From Nanosynbacter sp. (GTDB taxonomy: Bacteria; Patescibacteriota; Saccharimonadia; Saccharimonadales; Saccharimonadaceae), in NCBI GenBank assembly GCA_015257485.1, contig JABZKC010000008.1, positions 1-30,297 on the forward strand: DNA of 30,297 nt. The letters are read 5' to 3'. Position 1 is the first letter of the stretch, and the number at the start of each line of letters is the position of its first letter. The translations under genes and the position numbers were made by a program. Below the pieces are notes generated by a model, which saw only the letters and a program-made list of their open reading frames with translations, had not been told where the DNA came from and did not search any database. Positions 1 through 8,224 of this stretch are shown here, one piece after another.

Positions 1-2
1 AC

Positions 3-54
3 AGGATTGTTCCTTTTTTGTTTTAGGTGTCTTTCTTAATTGTTTAACTGAACC
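3..54 (+). promoter_or_regulatory. 52-bp conserved block upstream of the orphan-gene promoter (copy 1)
   Basis: This T-rich block matches the reverse complement of 17982-18032 over its whole length except one base in a T-run (six T here, five there). It ends 16 nt before the TTGACA -35 box at 71-76. The other copy ends exactly 16 nt before the -35 box of glnH. The shared distance suggests a regulatory element, not a chance repeat. It begins with a weak AGGA-TTGT-TCCT hairpin followed by T's, which could also act as a minor terminator. The regulator, if any, is unknown. Confidence 0.6.
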
Positions 55-70
55 CGAGATAACTTAACTA

Positions 71-99
71 TTGACATGTACTATAGTTTATGCCAATAT
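71..99 (+). promoter_or_regulatory. Promoter of the orphan 159-aa gene
   Basis: A consensus TTGACA (71-76) is followed by a 17-nt spacer and CAATAT (94-99). TG at 91-92 makes this an extended -10. The -10 hexamer is weak (3 of 6), but the perfect -35 and the TGn compensate. The predicted transcript start is near 106, leaving about a 100-nt leader before the ATG at 212. Confidence 0.55.
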
Positions 100-211
100 A
101 TTAATATATTTGGTAAACAAATATAGATACCAAATAGGCACATTAAGACATTTAGTTTTTCTATTGGATGCTTTATTTTGCTTTTTCGAAAAAATAAAAA
201 GGAGGATTACC

Positions 212-691
212 ATGCGTAGTCATAAAAAAGCAAAGGACTTAATTCCAAAAAAAGAGTCACTAGTCGGTATGCTCTGGTGCCTTAAGTCACTCAATGATGA
301 TGAGGATTTAGATAAAAAGATTGGAGAACTATTTGATACTTTTGAAAAATGCGAAACACCAGAAATGGAATTCCCAGAGGGCACTGTAGTAAGACTCTTT
401 AGTTCAAGCCAAGAATTAACAGATAAGGAATTTTTCCTAATTAAACTAGAGAAAGTCGAGATGCCAAAAGCAAAAAAAAGAAAACTTCTAGTCGATTATC
501 ATAAACGGTTTTTTAATGAAATTAATGATGTTATTATGGCTGAAATCGATTATGTCGTAAAGGGTAAGATTTATTGTGCTACCTCTAAATTTGGGAAAAA
601 ATATTACTTGTATGCTGATTTTAATTGTAATATTTTCAGTCGCCCTTATACCGAAGAAGATTATTTTTGTAATGATGATGAATTTTACTAA
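212..691 (+). CDS. Hypothetical protein, 159 aa
   Basis: Not recognised. The ATG at 212 is chosen because GGAGG at 201-205 lies 6 nt upstream. A longer reading starting at TTG 71 would begin inside the -35 box and is rejected. The protein is soluble-looking, with no signal peptide or membrane segment. It has a lysine-rich start (MRSHKKAKDLIPKK), an acidic middle, and a C-terminal part rich in aromatics (KKYYLYADFNCNIF) ending in an acidic tail, DDEFY. It is a single-gene unit on the opposite strand to almost everything else, with its own promoter and a strong terminator. It shares the 52-bp upstream block with the glutamine-type transporter operon, so co-regulation is possible. Function unknown. 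Confidence 0.75.
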   Translation: MRSHKKAKDLIPKKESLVGMLWCLKSLNDDEDLDKKIGELFDTFEKCETPEMEFPEGTVVRLFSSSQELTDKEFFLIKLEKVEMPKAKKRKLLVDYHKRFFNEINDVIMAEIDYVVKGKIYCATSKFGKKYYLYADFNCNIFSRPYTEEDYFCNDDEFY

Positions 692-700
692 ATGTTTACC

Positions 701-732
701 GAGCCCCGCTATGATGGCGGGGTTCTTTTTTT
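701..732 (+). terminator. Terminator of the orphan gene
   Basis: Arms 701-709 (gagccccgc) and 717-725 (gcggggttc) pair with one G-U, enclose a 7-nt loop, and are followed by a T-run. Confidence 0.85.
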
Positions 733-734
733 AA

Positions 735-764
735 CTAAAAAATAGCCCCGATTGTGGTCGGGGT
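735..764 (-). terminator. Terminator of trigger factor
   Basis: The hairpin 745-751/758-764 (core ccccga/tcgggg) is followed on the minus strand by a run of six T's. Plus-strand T's on the other side may make it bidirectional. It sits back to back with the orphan-gene terminator, as expected between converging genes. Confidence 0.75.
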
Positions 765-793
765 ATTTTTGATTTCGAGATTAATTTCAAGCT

Positions 794-2074
794 TTATTTA
801 GAATTTTCCTGGACGAGGAAGTTCAAAGTTTTCTCGATAGTAAGACGATTTTTAATGTCTTGGCGGACATTAGGGTTCTTCAAGCTTTCGAGAGCTTCTT
901 TGGATTTCTTGTAAACTTCTTTAAGCTCGTTAATCTTAGCTTCGACGATTTCGTCTTCGACTTCGATTTTTTGATCGCGAGCTAGAATCTGTAAGACAAG
1001 AGAAGCCTTAACACGCTTTTCGGCGAGAGTTTTCACATCTTTCATCCAAGCTTCTTCAGTTTGACCGCTTTGCTTGAGGTAATCTTCAAGAGTAAAACCT
1101 TGGGCCTTGGCATTTTGTTCCATATCTTGACGAATGAAGCGGATTTGGTCTTCGATAAGGATAGCAGGAGCTTCGACCTTGCTGGACTTCACAAGAGCTT
1201 CGACGAGGTCATCCTTGAACTTTTCGTCAGCCTTGACGCGGTTTTGCTCGGTGAGATTTTTCTCAATATCGGCCTTCAAAGCATCAAAAGTTTCAAACGG
1301 ACCACATTTTTTGGCAAATTCGTCATCGAGTTCTGGAAGCTTAAATTCATTGATTTGCTTAACCAAGACATTGAAGACGGTCTTCTTGCCAGCAAGATTT
1401 TCCGCGTGGTAATCCTTAGGGAAGGTAAGTTCGAGATCAAAACGGTCACCAGTTTCATGACCAACAATTCCCTCTTCAAAACCTGGAATAAAGGCATGAG
1501 AACCGAGTTTTAACTTGAAATCTTTAGCGGCGCCACCTTCGAACTTTGCACCATCAAGAGAACCTTCGAAGTCAATCACTACTTCGTCGCCCATCTTGGC
1601 AGCGCGCTTGACTGGAGCTTTTTCCGCATAAGCTTCACGCACGCGAGAGATGACATCTATAATATCGTCTTCTTTGACGGCAATATCTTCACGTTTGACT
1701 TTTAGTTTCTTGAAATCACCGAGTTTAATGTCTGGCAAGATATCAGCCTCAGCCTTATATTCAAGAGTCTCATCAGGGACAAATTTGGTAATTTCCACAT
1801 TAGGGATCATCAATGGAGCTTTTTTAGCCTCTGAAAAGGCCATCGGCACAGTACGACGAACAGCGATATCGGCAGTGGTCGAAGCAAGATCATTAGGATT
1901 GATGTGTTTTTCAGCGATTTCGGCAGGAACCTTACCCTTGCGGAAGCCCTGGATATTAACTTCCTTAGCAAGACGAGCCACAGCCTGTTCTTTAGCAGTC
2001 TGCAAATCGTTCTTATCTAGAGTAACGGTAATTTCCACCTTGGTCTCAGATATATTCTTTGTAGTAACTTTCAT
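794..2074 (-). CDS. tig: Trigger factor (ribosome-bound chaperone / peptidyl-prolyl isomerase)
   Basis: Trigger factor binds near the ribosomal exit tunnel and shields nascent chains. At 426 aa this is a full-length family member. The N-terminal ribosome-binding domain contains the signature loop GFRKGKVP (residues 43-50). An FKBP-like PPIase domain follows at about 162-240 (GDEVVIDFEGSLDG, FIPGFEEG). The C-terminal part is a long helical, lysine/glutamate-rich chaperone domain. The ATG at 2074 is only 6 nt after a perfect TATAAT with an upstream TGT (extended -10), so the mRNA should be leaderless; there is no Shine-Dalgarno sequence. The gene is a single-gene unit ended by the hairpin at 735-764. 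Confidence 0.97.
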   Translation of the reverse strand: MKVTTKNISETKVEITVTLDKNDLQTAKEQAVARLAKEVNIQGFRKGKVPAEIAEKHINPNDLASTTADIAVRRTVPMAFSEAKKAPLMIPNVEITKFVPDETLEYKAEADILPDIKLGDFKKLKVKREDIAVKEDDIIDVISRVREAYAEKAPVKRAAKMGDEVVIDFEGSLDGAKFEGGAAKDFKLKLGSHAFIPGFEEGIVGHETGDRFDLELTFPKDYHAENLAGKKTVFNVLVKQINEFKLPELDDEFAKKCGPFETFDALKADIEKNLTEQNRVKADEKFKDDLVEALVKSSKVEAPAILIEDQIRFIRQDMEQNAKAQGFTLEDYLKQSGQTEEAWMKDVKTLAEKRVKASLVLQILARDQKIEVEDEIVEAKINELKEVYKKSKEALESLKNPNVRQDIKNRLTIEKTLNFLVQENSK

Positions 2075-2078
2075 GCCT

Positions 2079-2111
2079 TAATTATAACATATCGAGAAAT
2101 AGTTATAATTA
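2079..2111. promoter_or_regulatory. tig promoter within a 10-bp inverted repeat
   Basis: On the minus strand TGT-TATAAT (2089-2081) forms an extended -10 ending 6 nt before the tig ATG. The box lies inside a perfect inverted repeat: TAATTATAAC at 2079-2088 and GTTATAATTA at 2102-2111, separated by 13 nt. The symmetry places a second TATAAT on the plus strand (2104-2109). The repeat could be an operator covering the promoter or simply an AT-rich hairpin. The promoter call is firm; the operator idea is inference. Confidence 0.6.
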
Positions 2112-2138
2112 CAACATTTGCTGTGGAAAACCACAAGC

Positions 2139-3749
2139 TTAATACTCGATAAAACCGATCAATGGCGCTTCACGCAAATGGCGAACAAAATTAGTAAGCG
2201 TAGCGCCTTGTTTGACCCCTGGAGACATAATACCGTCCGGATCAAAGGCCTGGCGCATTTGATGATAAAATTCTTTAATTTCCTGATCAGTCCGCGTGCT
2301 AGTGATTACACTTAAGGTGCGACCTTCAGCAAAACCACCAGAAAGCGAGCCGCCGACTTCGTAAACATTTTTAGCGTACGACTGCAAGAAGAATATGAGA
2401 TTTTTGCGATTCAAAATATCTGTGAGGTCGAATTCTGGTCGAATGGAATAGAGGTCGGTGAGGAGCGAGCCAAATACTGGTAGGTTTTGATGGAACTTTT
2501 GCTCGAGAGACTGCAAATTGCGCAGAAAATCTGGCAATTTTTCGGCTGGAATCGAGGTTTTATCTACAATAGCAAGTTTTTCAGCCACGTCGTGACTATT
2601 GAGATATAATTTGAGGCCAAAATTAAAATTATTAAAATCAGCTTTGTATTTTTCCTGATTGACATAGGACTTATCAGCTAAAGGTCTCAATTTTTCGATT
2701 TCGCGGTCAATTTTCTTAATGCGGAAGAAATTTTCTGCAAAATCTAGATAAATATAAAACTTGGCAGCAGACTGGGCAGTGGCGGTATTTGATTCGAGGA
2801 GCTTTGCCTTGCGACCGAGGCCCTCGAGGGTCTTAAATATGCGACCGTCATAAAGATTCATGGTGCGTGGTTCAAGCCCTTTGGCTTTTTCTGTGAAGGC
2901 GAGGGCTTGATTAATTGAAGTAAATTCAAAAACATACTGGCGAGTGTGATATTGAATTGGCTGAACCTTTAAAATTACCTCTGTTATAACTCCGAGGGTA
3001 CCTTGGGCGCCAAAGAAAATTGGCAAAACATCAAACGGTTTATTTTCGCGATTTACCTCAGTAACCATGCGATAGCCGGAGCGATTATGGACGGATTCAC
3101 GAATTTTGGCGATTACGGCCTGTTTTTTTTCAGTCAAATCGTAAACCATGGTATTAGTTTTGGCATTTTCATCATCATTTTTCGATTGAGCTAACTTGAT
3201 GCCGCGTTTGGTGAGACTGGTGGATTGAAAAATTTCACCGTTTGGCAAGACTACCTCAATGCGATCGGTGAAATAATAGATGCTACCGTATTTTTTAGCC
3301 GCTTCATCAATAAGAGCGGTAGAAATCAGACTGCCAATGGTTTGTTTTCGGGAAGCTACGACGGGCAGTTCCAAACCAAATAAGGCCAGTGCATCATTAA
3401 GTTCACCGAGAGTAATACCAGCTTTCACCCGGACTAGACTTTCACGAGTGTCGATTTCTTCGATGGTGTTGAATTTTTCCATGGAAATCAGTAGTCCGTC
3501 GGTCAGATCGGCGCCAGTGGTGTCGAGACCTGCGCCACGTACACCAATCGGAAGTTTATAGCCCTTTTTGGCCAATTTAGCACTAAAGCGCAAGATAAAT
3601 TGAATATCTTCCGCGGTTTTCGGGATACATAGAAAGCGTGGCATCATTTCCAGCACACTCATGTCGCGTGAATAAGCTGCAAGAATCTCCGGCTTGTCCG
3701 TAACCAGACCAGAAATATGCGCATTCAAAAACTTCGCAAGTTTATTCAT
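2139..3749 (-). CDS. FAD-binding oxidoreductase (GlcD / FAD_binding_4 type)
   Basis: This flavoprotein of about 536 aa resembles the glycolate oxidase subunit D / D-lactate dehydrogenase class, which oxidises 2-hydroxy acids or related substrates; the substrate cannot be read from the sequence. The FAD-binding (PCMH) domain occupies roughly the first 220 residues and includes PIGVRGAGLDTTGADLTDG, the counterpart of the usual glycine-rich GAGTGLTGG loop. The C-terminal substrate/cap region ends with FDPDGIMSPGVK, the conserved FDPxGxxNPGK-like tail. The ATG at 3749 is preferred over the GTG at 3755 because AGGGTGG lies just before it. A seven-codon leaderless mini-ORF precedes and overlaps this start. 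A short bulged hairpin without a T-run (2120-2138) follows the stop. Confidence 0.85.
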   Translation of the reverse strand: MNKLAKFLNAHISGLVTDKPEILAAYSRDMSVLEMMPRFLCIPKTAEDIQFILRFSAKLAKKGYKLPIGVRGAGLDTTGADLTDGLLISMEKFNTIEEIDTRESLVRVKAGITLGELNDALALFGLELPVVASRKQTIGSLISTALIDEAAKKYGSIYYFTDRIEVVLPNGEIFQSTSLTKRGIKLAQSKNDDENAKTNTMVYDLTEKKQAVIAKIRESVHNRSGYRMVTEVNRENKPFDVLPIFFGAQGTLGVITEVILKVQPIQYHTRQYVFEFTSINQALAFTEKAKGLEPRTMNLYDGRIFKTLEGLGRKAKLLESNTATAQSAAKFYIYLDFAENFFRIKKIDREIEKLRPLADKSYVNQEKYKADFNNFNFGLKLYLNSHDVAEKLAIVDKTSIPAEKLPDFLRNLQSLEQKFHQNLPVFGSLLTDLYSIRPEFDLTDILNRKNLIFFLQSYAKNVYEVGGSLSGGFAEGRTLSVITSTRTDQEIKEFYHQMRQAFDPDGIMSPGVKQGATLTNFVRHLREAPLIGFIEY

Positions 3750-3765
3750 GACCACCCTTTTTCAT
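3742..3765 (-). other. Leaderless mini-ORF (MKKGGHE) overlapping the oxidase start
   Basis: The ATG at 3765 lies 7 nt after the TAAAAT box, where leaderless genes in this window begin. It reads seven codons (MKKGGHE) to a TAA. The downstream ATG at 3749 is embedded in the end of this frame (ATGAATAA), so ribosomes terminating here could re-initiate on the oxidase. Its GGT GGT codons also form the Shine-Dalgarno-like sequence of the main gene. It may be a coupling device or a chance reading. Confidence 0.35.
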
Positions 3766-3772
3766 TAGTAAT

Positions 3773-3783
3773 ATTTTAGCATA
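3773..3783 (-). promoter_or_regulatory. Extended -10 promoter of the FAD oxidase
   Basis: TATGCTAAAAT on the minus strand, the same 11-mer seen upstream of the genes starting at 8536, 10432 and 15740 and of the smaller BspA-like gene. No convincing -35 box is visible. Confidence 0.6.
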
Positions 3784-3865
3784 GGCTTTTTAATTTTTGT
3801 AGTTGAATTATTCAATAAATCTGGTTTGATTTTTTGAATGGTTTTTATTTTTTTCGTCGACTAAC

Positions 3866-3961
3866 TACTATTTTAGAACCACAGATTTTTCACCAGCTAT
3901 TATTTTAGTACGACAGAGTTTCCATCAATTACTATTTTAGAACTACAGAATTTTCACCGAC
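3866..3961 (-). repeat. Three 32-bp tandem copies of the dnaE 3' terminus
   Basis: On the minus strand the units are 3961-3930, 3929-3898 and 3897-3866. Each reads as a short G-x-x-SVVLK peptide followed by its own stop (TAG, TAA, TAG): GENSVVLK (the real DnaE end), DGNSVVLK, GEKSVVLK. Because 32 is not a multiple of three, the copies lie in successive frames and only the first ends DnaE. They differ at several bases, so the duplication is not very recent, yet the peptide-like reading remains. Confidence 0.8.
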
Positions 3962-6900
3962 TAATTCCTTCAAGCCGGAAATCAGCTCTGGGCTGGCCTC
4001 AATGCGGAATGGCATACGGAGCGGTTTTTTAATATCGCCGTCTTTGAGTACGAGAATAATTTCCGAAAAACCCGGTGATTCATCACAAAGTTCACGAATC
4101 GAAGTGAGTGTGGCGGTATTTTGGGGATTTTCCACCAGAACGAAGAGTTTGAGGCTACGAGGATCAGCTTCTGGCGCGATGATACGCTTCGGGGCTTCGG
4201 ATTCTGCTGATGCGGTTTCGGCTTTCGTGGTTTCCGTGGCGCTAGATTTAGAAGTCTCGGTTTTAATTGGAGCAGTTTTTGTAGCTGCAGGCTTATCTGA
4301 TTTTGAAGCAGCAGTGCTTGACTTAGTATCAGATGCGGATTTATCAGAATCGCTTTTCTTAGTGGCTGGCTTTGGAATCGTGACGGTTGGAACATCGGTA
4401 GACTTTGGTTTGGCAGTTTCTTCGCCAGCTGGTTTACGACGGCGGAACTCCTTTTTCGGGGCTTCCGCAGGATCAGCTAGATGCGTACCAGTAGATTCGT
4501 AGGAAGAGAGTTTATCATCAGAAAGAACAGAGATGGATTCGGCGATAATTTTCACATCTGAGGTGATATTACCATCCTTGTCCTTAGCGTTAATGCGACC
4601 AGTGACTTTAATCACATTATCAATCGCGAGACGGTCACTATATTCTTCGTAGGTTTTCGGGAAGACGAGGAATTCAAGCTCAGAAGTCTTACTTTCAATC
4701 TTCACAAAGGCCATTTTGGTATTGGATTTAGTGAGAATGGTACGAATATTGGTAATAATACCACCAACGATCACTTGTTTGCCATCATTTTCCGGAGTAA
4801 CCAGCGTGAAAGAGTGGGTTTGCTCTTCGAAATAAGTATCGTATTTATCTAGTGGGTGAGCGGAAAGATAGAGGCCCATGAGATCACGTTCCCAAAGTAG
4901 TTGGTCCTTTTCGGAAACTTGAGTAGGTGATGGTTGAATGACTGGCTCAGGAATCGAGCCGGCATCGCCCATCATGCCGAAGAGGTCGGTCTGACCAGAG
5001 GCCTTGTCTTTTTGGACTTTGGCGCCATAAGCCTGAATGTCTTCAAGATTAAAAAGAAGATCGGTACGATTATGGAAGCGGTCGAAAGCACCGGTCTTAA
5101 TAGCAGATTCCCAAGATTTTTTATTGAACTTGGAACCGTCGACACGAGCCGCAAAATCACAGACCGACTTGAATGGACCGTTTTTGTCACGTTCTGGAAT
5201 GACGATTTCTTCGACCAAGGCCTTACCCATACTTTTAATTGCAGCCAAACCAAAGCGAATCGTATTTTCTCCACCAACAATAGCGAAGTCAGAATAAGAC
5301 TGATTAATATCTGGGCCGAGCACTTTTATCCCCATACGCTTACATTCAGCAATCTCGATAGCCAAACGATCGGTCCAGCGCATATCAGAAGTCATAAGCG
5401 CAGCCATGAAGGCGTCTGGATAATGTGCCTTGAGGTAGGCCGTCCAATAAGCCACTAGAGCATAACACGCGGCGTGAGACTTATTAAAACAGTAGTTAGC
5501 GAAGTCGAGCAGCTGCGACCAGAAAGTTTCTGCCTGTTCTTCAGTAGCACCACCAACTTCTTGGGCACCTTTAATAAATTCCGGCTTCACCTTGTTCATG
5601 AGGTCGACCTTCTTTTTACCCACCGCCTTACGAAGTGTATCCGCCTGACCACCGGTAAAGCCACACCATTCCTTGGAAATCTGCATGAACTGCTCTTGAT
5701 AAATCAAAATACCGTAGGTAGACTTCAAGGCATTCTCGAGACCAGAGTGGAGATAGGTAATCGGTTCTTCCCCATGCTTACGACGAATAAAGGAATCAAT
5801 AAACTGCATCGGGCCCGGACGATAAAGGGCCACCATAGCGATGATATCTTCAAAGCTACTGGCGCGAAGGTCTTTCAAATAGCGCTTCATGCCGGCAGAT
5901 TCCAGCTGGAAGACACCGGTGGTTTCGGCGCGTTGTAAAAGTTCATAAGATTTTTGATCATCGAGTGGAATACTATAAAGATCGACGTCATCGTGATACA
6001 CCTTACGAATCATACGCAAGGCATTATTAATCACCGAAAGGTTAGAAAGACCCAAAAAGTCCATCTTAAGTAGACCTAATTCCTCGACTTGAGTCGAAGG
6101 ATATTGAGTAGCTAGTGGACCCTTGGCGGAAACTTCAAGTGGCAAGAATTTGACCAAATCATCCGGCGCAATCACCACGCCACAGGCATGCACGCCGTGA
6201 GAGCGAATAGTACCTTCGAGCTTGGAAGCGTAATCGATCACGCGCTTAGCGACCGGATTGTGCTCATATTCATGCTTAAGGTCGGGTGCGGTCTTAATGG
6301 CGTCAGTTAATTTGACATGGTGGCCCATCACGGGGTCTGGCACGAGTTTAGCGATACGGTCAGCCTCGGCATAGGGCACTTCGAGTACACGCGCCACGTC
6401 ACGCACGGCGTTTTTGGCCATCATTTTACCAAAGGTGACGATGTTGGCCACGCGACCTTTACCGTATTTTTCGGTACAATATTCAATCACTTCATCGCGC
6501 CGGGTATCCTGGATGTCGGTATCAATATCTGGCATGGAGACACGATCCGGGTTCAAGAAACGCTCGAAGAGAAGACCATATTTCATCGGATCAAGCTCGG
6601 TAATACGTAAAGCATAAGCTAGAATGGAACCGGCAGCCGAACCACGGCCTGGACCATAAATAATACGCTTAGTTTTGCCCCACATAATAAAATCTTGCAC
6701 GATCAAGAAGTAACCATTGTAACCCATACGGTCGACAACACTCAATTCATAATCGATACGTTCAAGAATTTCTGGAGATAATAATTTTCGACACTCTTCG
6801 ACCGACCAATCTTGTACTTCTTCCTGAGTTTTACCACCATAGCGAAAAGCTAGGCCACGAAAAACCAACTTATCGAGATAAGTTTTGTCGGTCTCACCTT

Positions 6901-7888
6901 CCGGCACGGGAAACTTCGGAATTAAAATGCGTCCGAGCTTCATATCAACATTACAGCGCTCGGCAATTTTGCGAGAGTTTTTGATAGCGTCAGGATATTC
7001 CTTACCCCAACGGTCAATAATTTCTTGTGGTGGAATGACGTGAAGTTGGAAGTCCTTCAAGGTCATACGATTTTGATCGGAAAGATTGGCGGCTGTACCG
7101 ATACAGAGGAGAATTTCGTGAGCGTCTTGGTCTTCGTGCTTCAAATAGTGGCCATCACAGGTAACGACAAGCGGCAAGCCAGTTTCTTTGGCAATTTGCT
7201 GTAAGCCTTGATTGATGCGATCCTGCACTTCCCAGTGGGTGGGGGACTCTGGATGACCGTGATCTTGCATCTCGAGATAAAAACGATCTTTGTAAACTTC
7301 CTTATACCAATCAACTAATTTCCTAGCACCATCGAGGTCGCCATTCTTCAGACGAACAGAAATTTCGGAACTTGCGCAACCCGAGAGACAGATAATCCCC
7401 TCGTTATACTTTTCCATGATTTCATGGTCAATACGAGGTTTATAATATTTACCATTAATTTCCGCTTCAGTAGCGAGACGACAGAGATTTTCAAAACCCT
7501 GGTCATTCATAGCCAGCAAGGTAATGTGATAACGCACCTTATCATGCGCGGGATCCTTATCGGTGCGTTTCCTGGCCGCCACATAAGCTTCGAGACCAAG
7601 AATCGGTTTGATGCCAGCAGATTGCCCCTCCTTATAAAGCTCAATCAGGCTCGACATAGTACCGTGGTCGGTGACCGCCACGGCCTGCATGCCAGTTTCT
7701 TTGACATACTTAATGAGATCTGGAACCTTAGTCAGACCATCAAGAAGTGAGTAATGCGTATGATTATGTAGATGCACAAAATCCGCCGGAGCCAAGATAT
7801 GGTCTGGTGAATCAATTTCTTCGCAAAACTTCAAAAAATCGTCGTTATTTGCCTCGGTAGATGGAGAGGCCTCTGCGGGTGCCGACAT
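3932..7888 (-). CDS. dnaE: DNA polymerase III alpha subunit (replicative polymerase)
   Basis: Catalytic subunit of the replicative polymerase, 1318 aa. An N-terminal PHP domain starts at HLHNHTHYSLLDG (39-51) and continues through VTDHGTM (72-78) and GLEAYV. The polymerase core has GPGRGSAAGS (412-421), the aspartate cluster PDIDTDIQD (453-461), and the finger/palm motif ALYRPGPM. Near the C-terminus an OB-fold (IIVGGIITNIRTIL-like region) is followed by an Ala/Thr/Lys/Ser-rich linker of about 90 residues (about 1150-1240) and a short conserved tail domain; the linker is unusual for the family. The ATG follows directly on the stop of the YtxH-like gene (GAGGAGTAAATG), so GAGGAG at the end of that gene serves as ribosome site and the two are translationally coupled. 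Bacterial DnaE1 type, not PolC. Confidence 0.97.
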   Translation of the reverse strand: MSAPAEASPSTEANNDDFLKFCEEIDSPDHILAPADFVHLHNHTHYSLLDGLTKVPDLIKYVKETGMQAVAVTDHGTMSSLIELYKEGQSAGIKPILGLEAYVAARKRTDKDPAHDKVRYHITLLAMNDQGFENLCRLATEAEINGKYYKPRIDHEIMEKYNEGIICLSGCASSEISVRLKNGDLDGARKLVDWYKEVYKDRFYLEMQDHGHPESPTHWEVQDRINQGLQQIAKETGLPLVVTCDGHYLKHEDQDAHEILLCIGTAANLSDQNRMTLKDFQLHVIPPQEIIDRWGKEYPDAIKNSRKIAERCNVDMKLGRILIPKFPVPEGETDKTYLDKLVFRGLAFRYGGKTQEEVQDWSVEECRKLLSPEILERIDYELSVVDRMGYNGYFLIVQDFIMWGKTKRIIYGPGRGSAAGSILAYALRITELDPMKYGLLFERFLNPDRVSMPDIDTDIQDTRRDEVIEYCTEKYGKGRVANIVTFGKMMAKNAVRDVARVLEVPYAEADRIAKLVPDPVMGHHVKLTDAIKTAPDLKHEYEHNPVAKRVIDYASKLEGTIRSHGVHACGVVIAPDDLVKFLPLEVSAKGPLATQYPSTQVEELGLLKMDFLGLSNLSVINNALRMIRKVYHDDVDLYSIPLDDQKSYELLQRAETTGVFQLESAGMKRYLKDLRASSFEDIIAMVALYRPGPMQFIDSFIRRKHGEEPITYLHSGLENALKSTYGILIYQEQFMQISKEWCGFTGGQADTLRKAVGKKKVDLMNKVKPEFIKGAQEVGGATEEQAETFWSQLLDFANYCFNKSHAACYALVAYWTAYLKAHYPDAFMAALMTSDMRWTDRLAIEIAECKRMGIKVLGPDINQSYSDFAIVGGENTIRFGLAAIKSMGKALVEEIVIPERDKNGPFKSVCDFAARVDGSKFNKKSWESAIKTGAFDRFHNRTDLLFNLEDIQAYGAKVQKDKASGQTDLFGMMGDAGSIPEPVIQPSPTQVSEKDQLLWERDLMGLYLSAHPLDKYDTYFEEQTHSFTLVTPENDGKQVIVGGIITNIRTILTKSNTKMAFVKIESKTSELEFLVFPKTYEEYSDRLAIDNVIKVTGRINAKDKDGNITSDVKIIAESISVLSDDKLSSYESTGTHLADPAEAPKKEFRRRKPAGEETAKPKSTDVPTVTIPKPATKKSDSDKSASDTKSSTAASKSDKPAATKTAPIKTETSKSSATETTKAETASAESEAPKRIIAPEADPRSLKLFVLVENPQNTATLTSIRELCDESPGFSEIILVLKDGDIKKPLRMPFRIEASPELISGLKELVGENSVVLK

Positions 7889-8191
7889 TTACTCCTCAGT
7901 ATCGTCGGTTAATTCTTCAGAAACTGCGTCTTCGACAGGTTCTACAACTTCGTCTTCGATTTCAGCAGCTTTCTTTGCAAATTTTTGCTTAAATTTTCCA
8001 AAATTAGTTTTCTGTTCGTGATAAATCTTGCCTAGATTCTCTTTTTGATCGTGGTAGATTTTGCCGCCTTTGGCCTTAATTTCAGCACGAGTTTCTTTGC
8101 CAGACTTTGGAGCAGAAAGAACCCCAGCAATCGCACCAAGAGCCATACCAAATATGGTACCGAGAACAAAATGACCAGTAGATTTTTTCAT
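7889..8191 (-). CDS. YtxH-like small membrane protein, 100 aa
   Basis: The N-terminus HFVLGTIFGMALGAIAGVLSAPKSGKETR is summarised here as one membrane span (about 7-26) followed by the APKSGKETR turn typical of YtxH-domain proteins. The remainder is charged and helical. It contains a duplicated 11-13-residue stretch (GKIYHDQKENL, GKIYHEQKTNF) and a very acidic C-terminus. YtxH-family proteins are usually of unknown or stress-related role. A strong ribosome site (AAGGAGGAAT) precedes the ATG. It sits immediately upstream of dnaE, its stop touching the dnaE start, and downstream of another single-span membrane protein, so the three probably form one transcript. Confidence 0.8.
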   Translation of the reverse strand: MKKSTGHFVLGTIFGMALGAIAGVLSAPKSGKETRAEIKAKGGKIYHDQKENLGKIYHEQKTNFGKFKQKFAKKAAEIEDEVVEPVEDAVSEELTDDTEE

Positions 8192-8224
8192 ATTCCTCCT
8201 TTTTGTTAATACATTTATATTATA

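Noticed and set aside
18..54. GTTTTAG...AAC layout of the 52-bp block, superficially like a class 2 CRISPR repeat
   Set aside because: Only two isolated copies 18 kb apart in opposite orientation, with no spacers and no cas genes.
71..211. TTG-initiated N-terminal extension of the first gene
   Set aside because: It would start inside the -35 box; GGAGG precedes the ATG at 212.
3123..3130. A8 tract in the FAD oxidase as a phase-variation site
   Set aside because: It encodes Glu-Lys-Lys within a normal segment, is ordinary in AT-rich genes, and the frame is intact.
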